64,000 nt of DNA, taken from contig CAJAUM010000110.1 in the NCBI GenBank assembly GCA_903945175.1, forward strand, positions 101,626-165,625. The letters run 5' to 3'. The notes under the pieces were generated by a model. That model had not been told where the DNA came from. It saw nothing but the letters and a program-made list of their open reading frames with translations, and searched no databases. Positions 53,295 through 61,315 of the stretch are shown piece after piece (within the stretch, counting starts at the first letter, position 1; every line of letters begins with the position of its first letter). The DNA is from an uncultured Bacteroidales bacterium. Lineage in GTDB: Bacteria > Bacteroidota > Bacteroidia > Bacteroidales > FEN-979. The translations under genes were made by a program, and so were the position numbers.

Positions 53295-54519
53295 ACGATT
53301 CCCTCCAGTTTTCAGCGAGTTTGTTCATTTTTAGTGCAAGCGTAATGGTGTTTAACGCCCTTTTTACCACTGGCGGATCGATCATCTTGGTGCCAAGGGC
53401 AACCACGCCAAGTCCCAATTCGTGTGCTTTATGGAACGCAAAAACGATTTTTTTGGCTTTTTCGATTTCCTCGGATGTGGGAGCAAAGGTTTCATGGATC
53501 ACCACGATCTGGCGGGGATGGATGCAGCCCATGCCATCGAAGCCGAGCGCTTTCGACCGGATCACATTCTGACGCAGCCCCTCCATGTCGCCCACGTCGG
53601 AGAACACCGAGTCGATGGGCTGAATTCCCGCGGCGCGTGCGGCATTGACGACCATGCTGCGGGCAAAGAAGGATTCGGTGCCTTCGGCCGTGCGCCTTGT
53701 TCCTAAATCGGCCGTGTAATCTTCAAGTCCGATGGCCAGGGCCACGATGTTCGGGGAAGCGCTGGCGATGGCGTATGCATTGATTACTCCCAGAGCGCTT
53801 TCGATGATGGGCATAATCCAAATGACCAATGACGAATGACCAGTGACCAATGATGATTGACGATTTAGGATTTCCTGGATTTTATCGTTGACGGCGTGGA
53901 TCTGATCGGGGGTTTCGCATTTGGGAAGCAGGATCAGGTTGACGTTGTAAGGGATGATGTATTCGAGATCTTCGAGCCCGCGTTCGCCCTGGTTGATACG
54001 GACCATCCGCTCGGCGCCATAGAAATCGATGCCGCAGAGGGCATTGCGAACCAGAAACCTCGCTTCATCCTTTTTTTCGGGGGCTACGGCATCCTCCAGA
54101 TCCAGGATGATGCCATCGGGTTTGTGGATGCCGGCATTGATCATCAGGCTGGGAGAATTTCCCGGAAGATAAAGCCGTGAAAAGCGGTTCCGGTCTTTGG
54201 CCGTGACATAATGATTTTCGTTAAGCATGTCCGGATGCCGGTTTTTATCGGTGGTGATAAGCTTTTTAATGGCGGCTTCCAATCGTGCAGCTATGACCAG
54301 CGAAATGGCACCTGAATCCTCAATCTTCAGGCTTGCATGTTTAATTCCGAAGAAATCCAGGATGTCAAGCGCCTCTTTCCGGATTTCATCGCCATACATC
54401 ACGGCTACTTTGGATTCGACCTGAAGCTGAATTCCTCCCTGGTCAGTAAGTTCGAGGGTCACAAAGCAGTCGGAGCGGACCCCTTTACCTTTGTTACCTG
54501 TTGTTGCAATTGATCCCAT
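53281..54519 (-). CDS. Fused citrate lyase acyl carrier (CitD) and beta subunit (CitE), with in-frame heptamer-array insertion
   Basis: Residues ~1-90 are CitD: RSDCFVTLELTDQGGIQLQVESKV, with Ser16 in the position of the prosthetic-group serine. Residues ~108-412 are CitE: RFSRLYLPGNSPSLMINAG, GIILDLEDAVAPEKKDEAR, LLPKCETPDQIHAVND, then MPIIESALGVINAYAIA, IALGLEDYTADLG-type and GFDGMGCIHPRQI. CitE cleaves citryl-ACP to oxaloacetate. Codons 220-233 (RQSSLVTGHSSLVI) are exactly six heptamers (42 nt) of the repeat family, placed just before the conserved MPIIES strand. The ORF stays open. Whether the enzyme is active is not known. Confidence 0.9.
   Translation of the reverse strand: MGSIATTGNKGKGVRSDCFVTLELTDQGGIQLQVESKVAVMYGDEIRKEALDILDFFGIKHASLKIEDSGAISLVIAARLEAAIKKLITTDKNRHPDMLNENHYVTAKDRNRFSRLYLPGNSPSLMINAGIHKPDGIILDLEDAVAPEKKDEARFLVRNALCGIDFYGAERMVRINQGERGLEDLEYIIPYNVNLILLPKCETPDQIHAVNDKIQEILNRQSSLVTGHSSLVIWIMPIIESALGVINAYAIASASPNIVALAIGLEDYTADLGTRRTAEGTESFFARSMVVNAARAAGIQPIDSVFSDVGDMEGLRQNVIRSKALGFDGMGCIHPRQIVVIHETFAPTSEEIEKAKKIVFAFHKAHELGLGVVALGTKMIDPPVVKRALNTITLALKMNKLAENWRESYEQI
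53821..53862 (+). repeat. Intragenic six-unit heptamer array inside citE
   Basis: Units on the plus strand: AATGACC, AATGACG, AATGACC, AGTGACC, AATGATG, ATTGACG. It starts and ends on codon boundaries (codons 220-233 of the minus-strand gene) and is 42 nt, a multiple of 21, which preserves the frame. Confidence 0.9.
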
Positions 54520-54553
54520 AAATACTGGTGTATCTTGTTAAATTTTAAACAGT

Positions 54554-54561
54554 CAAAAATA
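54554..54561 (-). promoter_or_regulatory. -7 box of the citDE-citF operon
   Basis: The minus strand reads TATTTTTG, an exact TAnnTTTG, with about 34 nt of leader to the citDE ATG at 54519. Confidence 0.5.
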
Positions 54562-54657
54562 TAAAATTTTCATGTATAATCTGCCTGGTTGTCTGCTATG
54601 TTTTATGATTAATCGGATTTTATATGATAATGCATGAAAATTGTTGGATGATTGGAT

Positions 54658-54665
54658 TATTTTTG
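54658..54665 (+). promoter_or_regulatory. -7 box of the LTA-synthase-like gene
   Basis: TATTTTTG matches TAnnTTTG and lies 23 bp before the ATG at 54689. The track start (54641) is upstream of the box and rejected. Confidence 0.5.
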
Positions 54666-54688
54666 CAGTAACCTTAATAGGAAAAACC

Positions 54689-56704
54689 ATGCGGAGAAAA
54701 TCAGGAGCCCATTCAAAATCCGGTCTGTCTAAAAGTTCTGGAAAGAGTAGGGGGAAGTCTTCAGGCAAGGGCAGGAAATGGCTCCACGGCAACATCATCC
54801 TGGTTATGTTGTTGAAGTTGTTCCTGGTGCTGGTACTCTTTTTTTTATCGCGCATTCTTTTTTATGCCTTCAACCTCGGATATTTTTCGAATCTGAGCCT
54901 GCCTGAAGCCATGCGCATTTTTATCATCGGGCTCCGCTTCGATCTTTCGGCGCTGCTTATCATCAATGCTCCCTTTATCCTGATGAATTCGATCCCTTTC
55001 AAATTCAGATTCAACAAGGCCTGGCAGGGTTTTGCCAGTGGGTACTTCTATTTTATGAATTCATTAGCGTTAATGACAAATTTCGGAGATTCCATTTATT
55101 TCAGGTTTACACTGAAGCGGTTGACCGGTGATTTTTTCAAATATATGGGGGTGGGAGGTGACTGGGATAAGTTGGTTCCCCAGTTTTTGCATGATTTCTG
55201 GTATATTGCGTTGATCTGGATCCTGTTTGTTGTCATCTTAATCTACATTGGCACGCGCTTTATTATCGCGTCACCAGGCTCAGGAAAGAAAGGGTTCGAC
55301 TTTCAGTTTTACTTTCTGAATACTATTTTATTTTGTTTAATAATGGCACTGTCGGTCGTCGGCATCCGGGGTGGATTGCAGCTTCGTCCCATCGGGTTGG
55401 TTACTGCGGGTAATTATACGTCGGCGAAAAATCTTCCATTGATGTTGAATACCCCATTTTCAATCGCCAAAACGCTCAACAAGGAGAGTCTGAGAACCAT
55501 GACCGTTTATAAGAAAGAGGGTGATCTGGCCAAAGTTTATACACCGGTACATCGTGGTAAAACCGGTGAGTTTAAGCGCTACAATGTAATGATTATCATC
55601 CTGGAGAGTTTTTCACGTGAACATATAGGGGCCTTGAACCATTCCCTCGAAAATGGCCGATACCAAGGCTTTACCCCGTTCATGGATTCATTGCTGAGGC
55701 ATGGTTACTATTTTGATGCATTTGCGAACGGAAAGACCTCAATCCAGGGGATTCCTGCTGTTTTATCAGGAATTCCGTCTCTGATGAATGAATCATTCAT
55801 CCAATCGAGTTATGCTGCCGGAAAATTTTCGAGCATTGCCGGACTCCTGAAACCAAAAGGTTACACCACTGCGTTTTTCCACGGAGGTACGAATGGGACG
55901 ATGGGATTTGATTCCTACAGCAAGCTGGTTGGGTTTGATCATTATTTCGGACGCATCGAATACAATAACGAAAAGGATTATGACGGGAAATGGGGCATCC
56001 GGGACGAGGAGTTCCTTCAGTTTACTGCAAAAAAAATCAATGGGATGAAACAGCCCTTTGCTGTTTCATTTTTTTCACTTTCATCTCATCATCCCTATTA
56101 CGTTCCCGGAAAGTACATCAACATTTTCCGCAAAGGCAAGTTGCCTATCCAGCAAAGTGTCATGTACGCCGATCATGCATTGGGTGAATTTTTTCACACG
56201 GTCAAACACATGCCATGGTATAAAAACACCCTGTTTGTCATCACGGCCGATCACACTTCCGAAGGGTATTATCCGTATTACCAGTCTGATGTAGGACAGT
56301 ATGCCATCCCCCTGCTTTTCTTCAAACCAGGCGACATCCTTGAGGGAAAATCTGAAGTAATTGCCCAACAGACCGATGTAATGCCAACCATACTGAACTA
56401 TCTTGGTTACGATAAAAGCTATGTGGCTTTCGGGGCCGACCTTTTCGACAGCACTTCCAGCCAGGCGCATTTTTCAATTCATTACATTACCGGCTTGTAT
56501 GGCCTGATAAAAGACGGGTATTGCCTTGAATTCAACGGGATAAAAAGCACGGCGCTGTTCAATCTCACCAAGGATCCTTTACAATCAGAGAACTTGGTTG
56601 GCAGGGAAAATGAGGTGCGAGCCAGGATGGAATTGTTCATCAAGGCGTATATTCAGCAGTATAATAACAGGTTGATTGAGAATAGAATGACGAGTGACGA
56701 GTGA
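54689..56704 (+). CDS. LTA synthase-family sulfatase/phosphoglycerol transferase
   Basis: Starting at ATG 54689 the 671-residue protein has a basic Ser/Gly/Lys-rich cytoplasmic tail (SKSGLSKSSGKSRGKSSGKG), about five TM segments, and a large periplasmic alkaline-phosphatase/sulfatase domain. Catalytic landmarks are the metal site MIIILESFSREHIGALN, the nucleophile Thr in FANGKTSIQGIPAVLSG, and the second metal site FVITADHTSEGYYPYY. In Gram-negatives such enzymes transfer phosphoglycerol or phosphoethanolamine to glycans or lipid A. The end (NRMTSDE then TGA) is encoded within a heptamer array. Confidence 0.88.
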   Translation: MRRKSGAHSKSGLSKSSGKSRGKSSGKGRKWLHGNIILVMLLKLFLVLVLFFLSRILFYAFNLGYFSNLSLPEAMRIFIIGLRFDLSALLIINAPFILMNSIPFKFRFNKAWQGFASGYFYFMNSLALMTNFGDSIYFRFTLKRLTGDFFKYMGVGGDWDKLVPQFLHDFWYIALIWILFVVILIYIGTRFIIASPGSGKKGFDFQFYFLNTILFCLIMALSVVGIRGGLQLRPIGLVTAGNYTSAKNLPLMLNTPFSIAKTLNKESLRTMTVYKKEGDLAKVYTPVHRGKTGEFKRYNVMIIILESFSREHIGALNHSLENGRYQGFTPFMDSLLRHGYYFDAFANGKTSIQGIPAVLSGIPSLMNESFIQSSYAAGKFSSIAGLLKPKGYTTAFFHGGTNGTMGFDSYSKLVGFDHYFGRIEYNNEKDYDGKWGIRDEEFLQFTAKKINGMKQPFAVSFFSLSSHHPYYVPGKYINIFRKGKLPIQQSVMYADHALGEFFHTVKHMPWYKNTLFVITADHTSEGYYPYYQSDVGQYAIPLLFFKPGDILEGKSEVIAQQTDVMPTILNYLGYDKSYVAFGADLFDSTSSQAHFSIHYITGLYGLIKDGYCLEFNGIKSTALFNLTKDPLQSENLVGRENEVRARMELFIKAYIQQYNNRLIENRMTSDE

Positions 56705-56848
56705 CCAATGACCAATGACCAATGACCAATGACCAATGACCAATGACCAATGAACAATGACCAATGACCAATGACCAATGACCAATGACCAATGCCTAAT
56801 GCCTAATGCCTAATGCCTAATGCCTATTGCCTATTGCCTATTGCCTAA
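56686..56848 (+). repeat. Largest heptamer array, about 23 units of three types in one register
   Basis: Starting in the last codons of the LTA-synthase-like gene, units run AATGACG, AGTGACG, AGTGACC, then some twelve AATGACC with one AATGAAC, then four AATGCCT units, then TATTGCC-type units, ending near 56848. Unit type changes without a shift in the 7-nt phase. It fills most of the 173-nt space to the lipid kinase. Spurious ORFs reading VIGHWSL come from it. Confidence 0.95.
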
Positions 56849-56877
56849 ATTTTTTTACTCATGCTTTAAGTTTTCTT

Positions 56878-57768
56878 ATGTCTGAGGAAAGTTCAAAGAA
56901 GCATATTCTTTTCATCATTAATCCGATTTCGGGGATCGGGAATCATCATGGCGTTGAGCATCTGATAACGGAACGGCTAGATTCAGCCAGGTTCAATTCC
57001 TCAATTATATACACCAATTCTCAGGGCCATGCTTCTGAGATCAGCAGGGAGGCCGCAGCCGACGGCGTGGAGATCATTGTGGCCGTCGGAGGTGACGGAA
57101 CGGTGAATGAGACGGCGGCAGGTCTTATTGGAACGGAATCGGCCCTGGCCATCATTCCTGCAGGATCGGGAAACGGGCTGGCCCGGCATCTTAAAATCCC
57201 GATGAATAAAAAACGTGCCATTGATGTAATCAACCATGGCAAAGTTCAGAAGATTGATACGGCCACCATCAACGATCAGTTGTTTGTCAACCTGGCAGGC
57301 GTCGGCTTTGACGCCTCGGTTGCCAAGAAATTTGCATCGGCAGGCAAGCGCGGGTTTTCGACCTATTTCCGAATCACAACCAATTCCTATAAAAATTACG
57401 AACCCAAGCAATACACGCTGGTTATTGACGGGAAGGTGATTAAACGCCGTGCACTGCTTATCAGTTTCGCCAATTCAAACCAGTTTGGCAACAATACTTC
57501 TATTGATCCGACAGCCAGCATTGATGATGGTTTTATTGATGTGTGTATTGTGGGAAAAATGCCATATTGGAAAGCGCTTTTATTGGCTCCTTTGCTCTTC
57601 CTTAAAAAGTTTGACCAGACAAAATATATCGAAATCATCCGGGCCAAAGAGGTGGTTCTGAAAAGAAAGAAGGGGAAAAGCATTCATCTTGACGGGGACC
57701 CAAAGACGATGGGAAAGGAGCTGACCATGCGGATCAATCCATTGTCGCTGAATGTTATTGTACCATGA
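56878..57768 (+). CDS. Diacylglycerol kinase-family lipid kinase (YegS/DagK type)
   Basis: A 296-residue lipid kinase from ATG 56878 (MSEESSKKHILFIINPISGIGNHHG). The nucleotide-binding signature is EIIVAVGGDGTVNETAAGL, followed by LAIIPAGSGNGLARHLKIP and FVNLAGVGFDASVAKKF. The C-terminal domain ends with HLDGDPKTMGKELTMRINP. It phosphorylates a membrane diacylglycerol-like or sphingoid lipid; bacteria of this phylum make sphingolipids, but substrate is not shown. The track start at 56827 reads into the upstream array (MPIAYCL). The stop TGA overlaps an array unit. Confidence 0.92.
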   Translation: MSEESSKKHILFIINPISGIGNHHGVEHLITERLDSARFNSSIIYTNSQGHASEISREAAADGVEIIVAVGGDGTVNETAAGLIGTESALAIIPAGSGNGLARHLKIPMNKKRAIDVINHGKVQKIDTATINDQLFVNLAGVGFDASVAKKFASAGKRGFSTYFRITTNSYKNYEPKQYTLVIDGKVIKRRALLISFANSNQFGNNTSIDPTASIDDGFIDVCIVGKMPYWKALLLAPLLFLKKFDQTKYIEIIRAKEVVLKRKKGKSIHLDGDPKTMGKELTMRINPLSLNVIVP

Positions 57769-57790
57769 CTCGTGACGCGTAACGCGTGAC
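57767..57790 (+). repeat. Divergent heptamer array GACTCGT/GACGCGT after the lipid kinase
   Basis: GACTCGT-GACGCGT-AACGCGT-GAC starts at the second base of the TGA stop. The units keep C at position 3 and T at position 7 but have CG in place of AA, so this is the most divergent type. Confidence 0.7.
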
Positions 57791-57810
57791 AAAAAAATAT
57801 AAATCGTAAA

Positions 57811-57818
57811 TAGTTTTG
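57811..57818 (+). promoter_or_regulatory. -7 box of mscS-like gene
   Basis: TAGTTTTG matches TAnnTTTG and ends three bases before the ATG at 57822. The track's TTG start (57816) lies inside the box. A leaderless transcript is implied. Confidence 0.5.
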
Positions 57819-57821
57819 CAT

Positions 57822-59039
57822 ATGCAGCAAATAACCACGCACTCTTTGAATCATGGGCTGAAATCAACCCTCACAGAATGGGGTTTCTCTGATACGTTCG
57901 CGGGCTATCTCGCAGATTTTTCATCCCTGATCGTCATTCTGCTCTCTTCAGTCATTGTTTACTATATTGCAAAAGTAGTCATTAACCAAATCCTCAAGCG
58001 ATTGGTTGAAAGATCGTCCAGTAAGTGGGATGATCATTTGTATGAACAAAAGGTATTTACCAGGCTTGCTTTATTGCTGCCTGCACTGGTACTTCAGGTT
58101 TCACTGGCTCATAGCATTTCCAAGTATCCCGAGGCAATTAAATTTATTGAACTTGGCCTGCATCTCTATATGACCTTTATCGTCCTGCTGGTGATTGTCT
58201 CTTTTCTGAATGCAGTATATCACATTTACGGTGAATTTGATATTTCTGATTCAAAGCCTATCAAGGGGTATGTCCAAATCGGCAAGATCGTAACCTATGT
58301 GGTAGGCGGGATTGCCATGATATCGGTACTCATTGGCCAATCGCCGATTGCCCTGTTGGCCGGACTGGGTGCCATGTCGGCGGTGATCATGCTGATTTTT
58401 AAAGACAGCATCCTTGGCTTTGTGGCCGGGGTGCAGCTTTCGAGCAATAAAATGTTGCAGATCGGAGACTGGATCACCATGCCAAAGTACCACACCGATG
58501 GCACGGTGATCGATGTATCCCTGGTAACAGTCAAAGTCAGGAATTTTGATAATTCTGTCAGCTGTATTCCGACCTATACCCTGATATCAGATTCATTCCA
58601 GAACTGGCGCAGCATGGGTGAAGCCGGAGGGCGCCGCATGAAACGCTCCATCCTGATTGATGTCGGAACCATTCGTTTTCTGGATGAGGATATGGTCAAC
58701 AATCTGAAGAGGAAAAAAATCATTTCAGATGAGATAGATACTTCTGTTGAATATGTCTCGAATCTCGGCATTTTCAGGGTTTATATTCTAAATTATCTCA
58801 GGAAGATTCCCAACCTCAACCAGGATGCTTCGCTGATGGTTCGTACCTTGCAACCCACCGAAAACGGTTTGCCCCTTGAGTTGTACGCATTTTACATCCC
58901 GCCCACCTGGTCAGAGTTTGAGGATTTCCAGGCCCAGCTTTTTGAGCATATCCTGTCCGTTCTTCCGGAATTCGGGTTGAAAGCATTCCAGCGGCCATCG
59001 GGAAGGGATGTGCAGATGTCGGGCGTGCTGCCGGAGTAA
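57822..59039 (+). CDS. MscS-family mechanosensitive ion channel (YbdG-like)
   Basis: The 405-residue membrane protein has four to five TM helices and the MscS pore/beta domain. [81 protein letters not shown] is the TM3 plus beta-domain signature. A C-terminal alpha-beta domain follows. The length and extra N-terminal helices resemble YbdG-type channels of E. coli. It should protect against osmotic downshock. Confidence 0.93.
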   Translation: MQQITTHSLNHGLKSTLTEWGFSDTFAGYLADFSSLIVILLSSVIVYYIAKVVINQILKRLVERSSSKWDDHLYEQKVFTRLALLLPALVLQVSLAHSISKYPEAIKFIELGLHLYMTFIVLLVIVSFLNAVYHIYGEFDISDSKPIKGYVQIGKIVTYVVGGIAMISVLIGQSPIALLAGLGAMSAVIMLIFKDSILGFVAGVQLSSNKMLQIGDWITMPKYHTDGTVIDVSLVTVKVRNFDNSVSCIPTYTLISDSFQNWRSMGEAGGRRMKRSILIDVGTIRFLDEDMVNNLKRKKIISDEIDTSVEYVSNLGIFRVYILNYLRKIPNLNQDASLMVRTLQPTENGLPLELYAFYIPPTWSEFEDFQAQLFEHILSVLPEFGLKAFQRPSGRDVQMSGVLPE

Positions 59040-59045
59040 AGCAAT

Positions 59046-59066
59046 GACGAATGACAAATGACGAAG
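59046..59066 (+). repeat. Short heptamer array after the mscS-like gene
   Basis: GACGAAT-GACAAAT-GACGAAG, three units, 7 nt after the TAA stop at 59037-59039. Confidence 0.75.
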
Positions 59067-59120
59067 TTTTTTCCTGTTACTCCATCGTTTGATAATAGTT
59101 GTTTAAAATAGATACTCCCT

Positions 59121-59150
59121 TTGCCGGTTCTGGAGAAATTCCTAATTTTG
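59121..59150 (+). promoter_or_regulatory. argF promoter (-33 and -7), upstream of a heptamer array
   Basis: TTG (59121-59123) and TAATTTTG (59143-59150) are 19 bp apart, a full promoter match. The transcript would begin near 59157 and carry a leader of about 170 nt, nearly all of it heptamer array, before the argF ATG at 59329. Confidence 0.65.
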
Positions 59151-59160
59151 CAAAAAAAAA

Positions 59161-59314
59161 AGGCAGTAGGCAATAGGCAGTAGGCAATAGGCAGTAGGCA
59201 ATAGGCAGTAGGCAATAGGCAATAGGCAGTAGGAAATAGGCAATAGGCAGTAGGTATTGCTAATTCGTCATTCGTCATTCGTCATTCGTCATTCGTAAAT
59301 CGTATATCATAAAT
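59161..59314 (-). repeat. Mixed heptamer array (22 units) in the argF leader
   Basis: Read on the plus strand from 59161 in strict 7-nt steps: alternating AGGCAGT and AGGCAAT (about 13 units with one AGGAAAT), then AGGTATT, GCTAATT, four CGTCATT, and decayed CGTAAAT, CGTATAT, CATAAAT. The two unit types are the reverse complements of the GCCTATT/GCCTACT and GACGAAT types. No phase slip occurs at the type change. Confidence 0.95.
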
Positions 59315-59328
59315 CTAAACTCCCTCAT

Positions 59329-60330
59329 ATGTCATTCAACTTACGCAACCGCAACTTTCTCAAGTTGCTCGACTTCACCCCTCAGGAAATCAAATTTTTA
59401 TTGGATCTTTCAATGGATCTGAAAAAGGCCAAATATGCCGGCACCGAACAACCGCGTCTAAAGGGAAAGAATATTGCACTGATCTTTGAAAAGGCCTCTA
59501 CACGTACTCGTTGTGCATTTGAGGTGGCAGCGTTCGACCAGGGTGCGCGCATTACCTATCTTGGACCTGAAGGATCGCATATCGGCAAAAAAGAGACCAT
59601 GAAGGACACCGCCCGCGTGTTGGGCCGGATGTATGATGGAATCGAATACAGGGGATTCGGACAATCCATCGTCGAGGAACTTGGCAAATATGCCGGGGTT
59701 CCTGTATGGAACGGATTGACCAATGAGTTTCATCCAACCCAGATTCTGGCTGATTTTTTGACCATGATCGAACATTCGGATAAGCCTTTGCACCAAGTCT
59801 CTTTTGTCTATTGCGGCGATGCCCGGAATAACATGGGCAACTCGCTGATGGTGGGCGCCTCGAAGATGGGAATGGATTTCCGCGCATGCGCTCCCAAAAA
59901 ATATTGGCCTGAACAGGAACTGGTCGACCAATGCCAGGGAATTGCCAGGGAAACAGGCGCGAGGATCACCCTTACCGAACATGTGGAAGAGGCTGTAAAA
60001 GGGGTTGATTTTATCTATACCGATGTCTGGTTGTCGATGGGCGAAGCCAAAGAACTTTGGGATGAACGCATCAGGGAGATGCTCCCTTACCAGGTAAATG
60101 CAAAAATGATGGCATTGACTGGAAATCCGAAGGTGAAATTCATGCACTGCCTGCCTGCATTTCACAATAAAGACACAGAGGTTGGACTGGATATTTTGAA
60201 GAAATATGGCTTGGATGGCCTGGAGGTGACCGAAGATGTTTTTGAATCACCCTCCTCCATCGTCTTTGATGAGGCGGAGAATCGCCTTCATACGATCAAA
60301 GCAGTAATGGTGGCAACATTGGGAGCCTAA
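59329..60330 (+). CDS. argF: Ornithine carbamoyltransferase
   Basis: Makes citrulline from ornithine and carbamoyl phosphate in arginine synthesis. The carbamoyl-phosphate loop is [20 protein letters not shown], the ornithine-binding residues are in [17 protein letters not shown], and [20 protein letters not shown] is the conserved central block. The 333 residues match E. coli OTCase (333-334), so the true OTCase rather than the acetylornithine form found in some Bacteroidota is indicated. Catabolic use (arcB) cannot be excluded. It has a strong promoter and a repeat-array leader, and converges on the FtsE-like gene with a 4-nt overlap. Confidence 0.93.
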   Translation: MSFNLRNRNFLKLLDFTPQEIKFLLDLSMDLKKAKYAGTEQPRLKGKNIALIFEKASTRTRCAFEVAAFDQGARITYLGPEGSHIGKKETMKDTARVLGRMYDGIEYRGFGQSIVEELGKYAGVPVWNGLTNEFHPTQILADFLTMIEHSDKPLHQVSFVYCGDARNNMGNSLMVGASKMGMDFRACAPKKYWPEQELVDQCQGIARETGARITLTEHVEEAVKGVDFIYTDVWLSMGEAKELWDERIREMLPYQVNAKMMALTGNPKVKFMHCLPAFHNKDTEVGLDILKKYGLDGLEVTEDVFESPSSIVFDEAENRLHTIKAVMVATLGA

Positions 60331-60998
60331 ACGGGGACTACTCTTCCTTTTTCACACATCAGCGTGCGGGCCGGGTACTTGTCGAAAAAGGTATAATTAT
60401 GTGTCGCCATTACAATGGCCCGTCCTGTTTTGGAGATGTCCATCAGCAAACTGATAATTCCTTCTGAGCTTTCCGGATCCAGGTTCCCTGTTGGTTCATC
60501 AGCCAGGATCACCTCAGGGTCGTTTATCAGCGCCCGGGCGATGGCCACGCGCTGCTGTTCGCCGCCCGATAGCTGGTGAGGCATCTTCGCACCTTTATTT
60601 CCAAGGTTTACCTTTGCAAGTACTTCCAAAAGCCGCTTCTGCATCTTTCTTTTATCCTTCCACCCGGTGGCACGCATTACGAAGAAGAGGTTTTCATTAA
60701 CAGACCGGTCCATCAGTAACTGGAAATCCTGAAATACAATGCCCAGTTTCCTGCGAAGAAATGGCACATCTTTCATCCGTAGCATCCGCAGGTCGAATCC
60801 CGCAACCTTTGCTGTTCCAATCCGTACAGGTAATTCGGCGTAAAGAACCTTGAGAAGGCTGCTTTTTCCGCTGCCGGTTTTTCCAATCAGGTAAAGAAAT
60901 TCACCTTTATTTATGCTGAGGGTGACATTGGCCAGGATGAGATTCTCAACCTGGTAAACAGATACTCTATCAAGTTCAATGATTCGTTCGCCCGCCAT
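60327..60998 (-). CDS. ftsE: FtsE-like ABC transporter ATP-binding protein
   Basis: A 223-residue ABC ATPase. Walker A is [16 protein letters not shown], the signature is [17 protein letters not shown], Walker B is [16 protein letters not shown], and a typical H-loop MATHNYTFF is present. [26 protein letters not shown] resembles FtsE and LolD. FtsE with FtsX governs cell-wall hydrolases at division; ftsX is not adjacent. A 67-residue gene lies upstream on the same strand, the usual small neighbour of Bacteroidota ftsE as I recall it. Confidence 0.8.
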   Translation of the reverse strand: MAGERIIELDRVSVYQVENLILANVTLSINKGEFLYLIGKTGSGKSSLLKVLYAELPVRIGTAKVAGFDLRMLRMKDVPFLRRKLGIVFQDFQLLMDRSVNENLFFVMRATGWKDKRKMQKRLLEVLAKVNLGNKGAKMPHQLSGGEQQRVAIARALINDPEVILADEPTGNLDPESSEGIISLLMDISKTGRAIVMATHNYTFFDKYPARTLMCEKGRVVPV

Positions 60999-61048
60999 AG
61001 TGGTTAATTCGCTTGCAACAAAAGTAACGAATAGTTCTGATTTAATCT

Positions 61049-61252
61049 TTATTGATCCAGTTTTTGAATTTTTCCATATTCCAGGTTTCTGGCAATCTGA
61101 AGGATCTCATCCAGCCTGTGATAAAGGTTACAGCGGGTCAGCGCCGTTTTTGGGTTATTTATCCTGAAATAGGCGATCAAGGTAAAGTCCTTGTCCCTGA
61201 TCTGAATATAATCCGGGATTTTTCCGGTGCCCTGGATCTTTAGGATATACAT
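61049..61252 (-). CDS. Small conserved-looking protein upstream of ftsE
   Basis: 67 residues: YILKIQGTGKIPDYIQIRDKDFTLIAYFRIN and LYHRLDEILQIARNLEYGKIQKL. It looks like a compact alpha/beta domain with no signal peptide or TM. I recall similar small genes next to ftsE in this phylum but cannot name a function. The ATG abuts a heptamer array that fills the space to the gene upstream. The overlapping plus-strand ORF (61052-61243) is probably the shadow, because the minus-strand frame fits the operon. Confidence 0.65.
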   Translation of the reverse strand: MYILKIQGTGKIPDYIQIRDKDFTLIAYFRINNPKTALTRCNLYHRLDEILQIARNLEYGKIQKLDQ

Positions 61253-61315
61253 GGGATTAGGGATTAGGGATTAGGGATTAGGGATTAGCCATTAGCCATT
61301 AGACATTAGCCATTA
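61253..61315 (-). repeat. Heptamer array GGGATTA/GCCATTA filling the 61049-gene/61313-gene spacer
   Basis: Five GGGATTA, two GCCATTA, GACATTA, GCCATTA, in strict register, nine units in 63 nt. It starts at the base next to the ATG of the 67-residue gene, and its last unit supplies the TAA stop of the next gene on the minus strand. Confidence 0.95.

Noticed and set aside
56585-56785. Minus-strand ORF reading VIGHWSLVIGHWSL
   Set aside because: It is only the translation of the heptamer array; 21 nt gives a 7-residue period in every frame without implying a protein.
58892-59278. Minus-strand ORF with LPTAYCL repeats
   Set aside because: Same artefact from the argF leader array, extended antisense into the end of the mscS-like gene.
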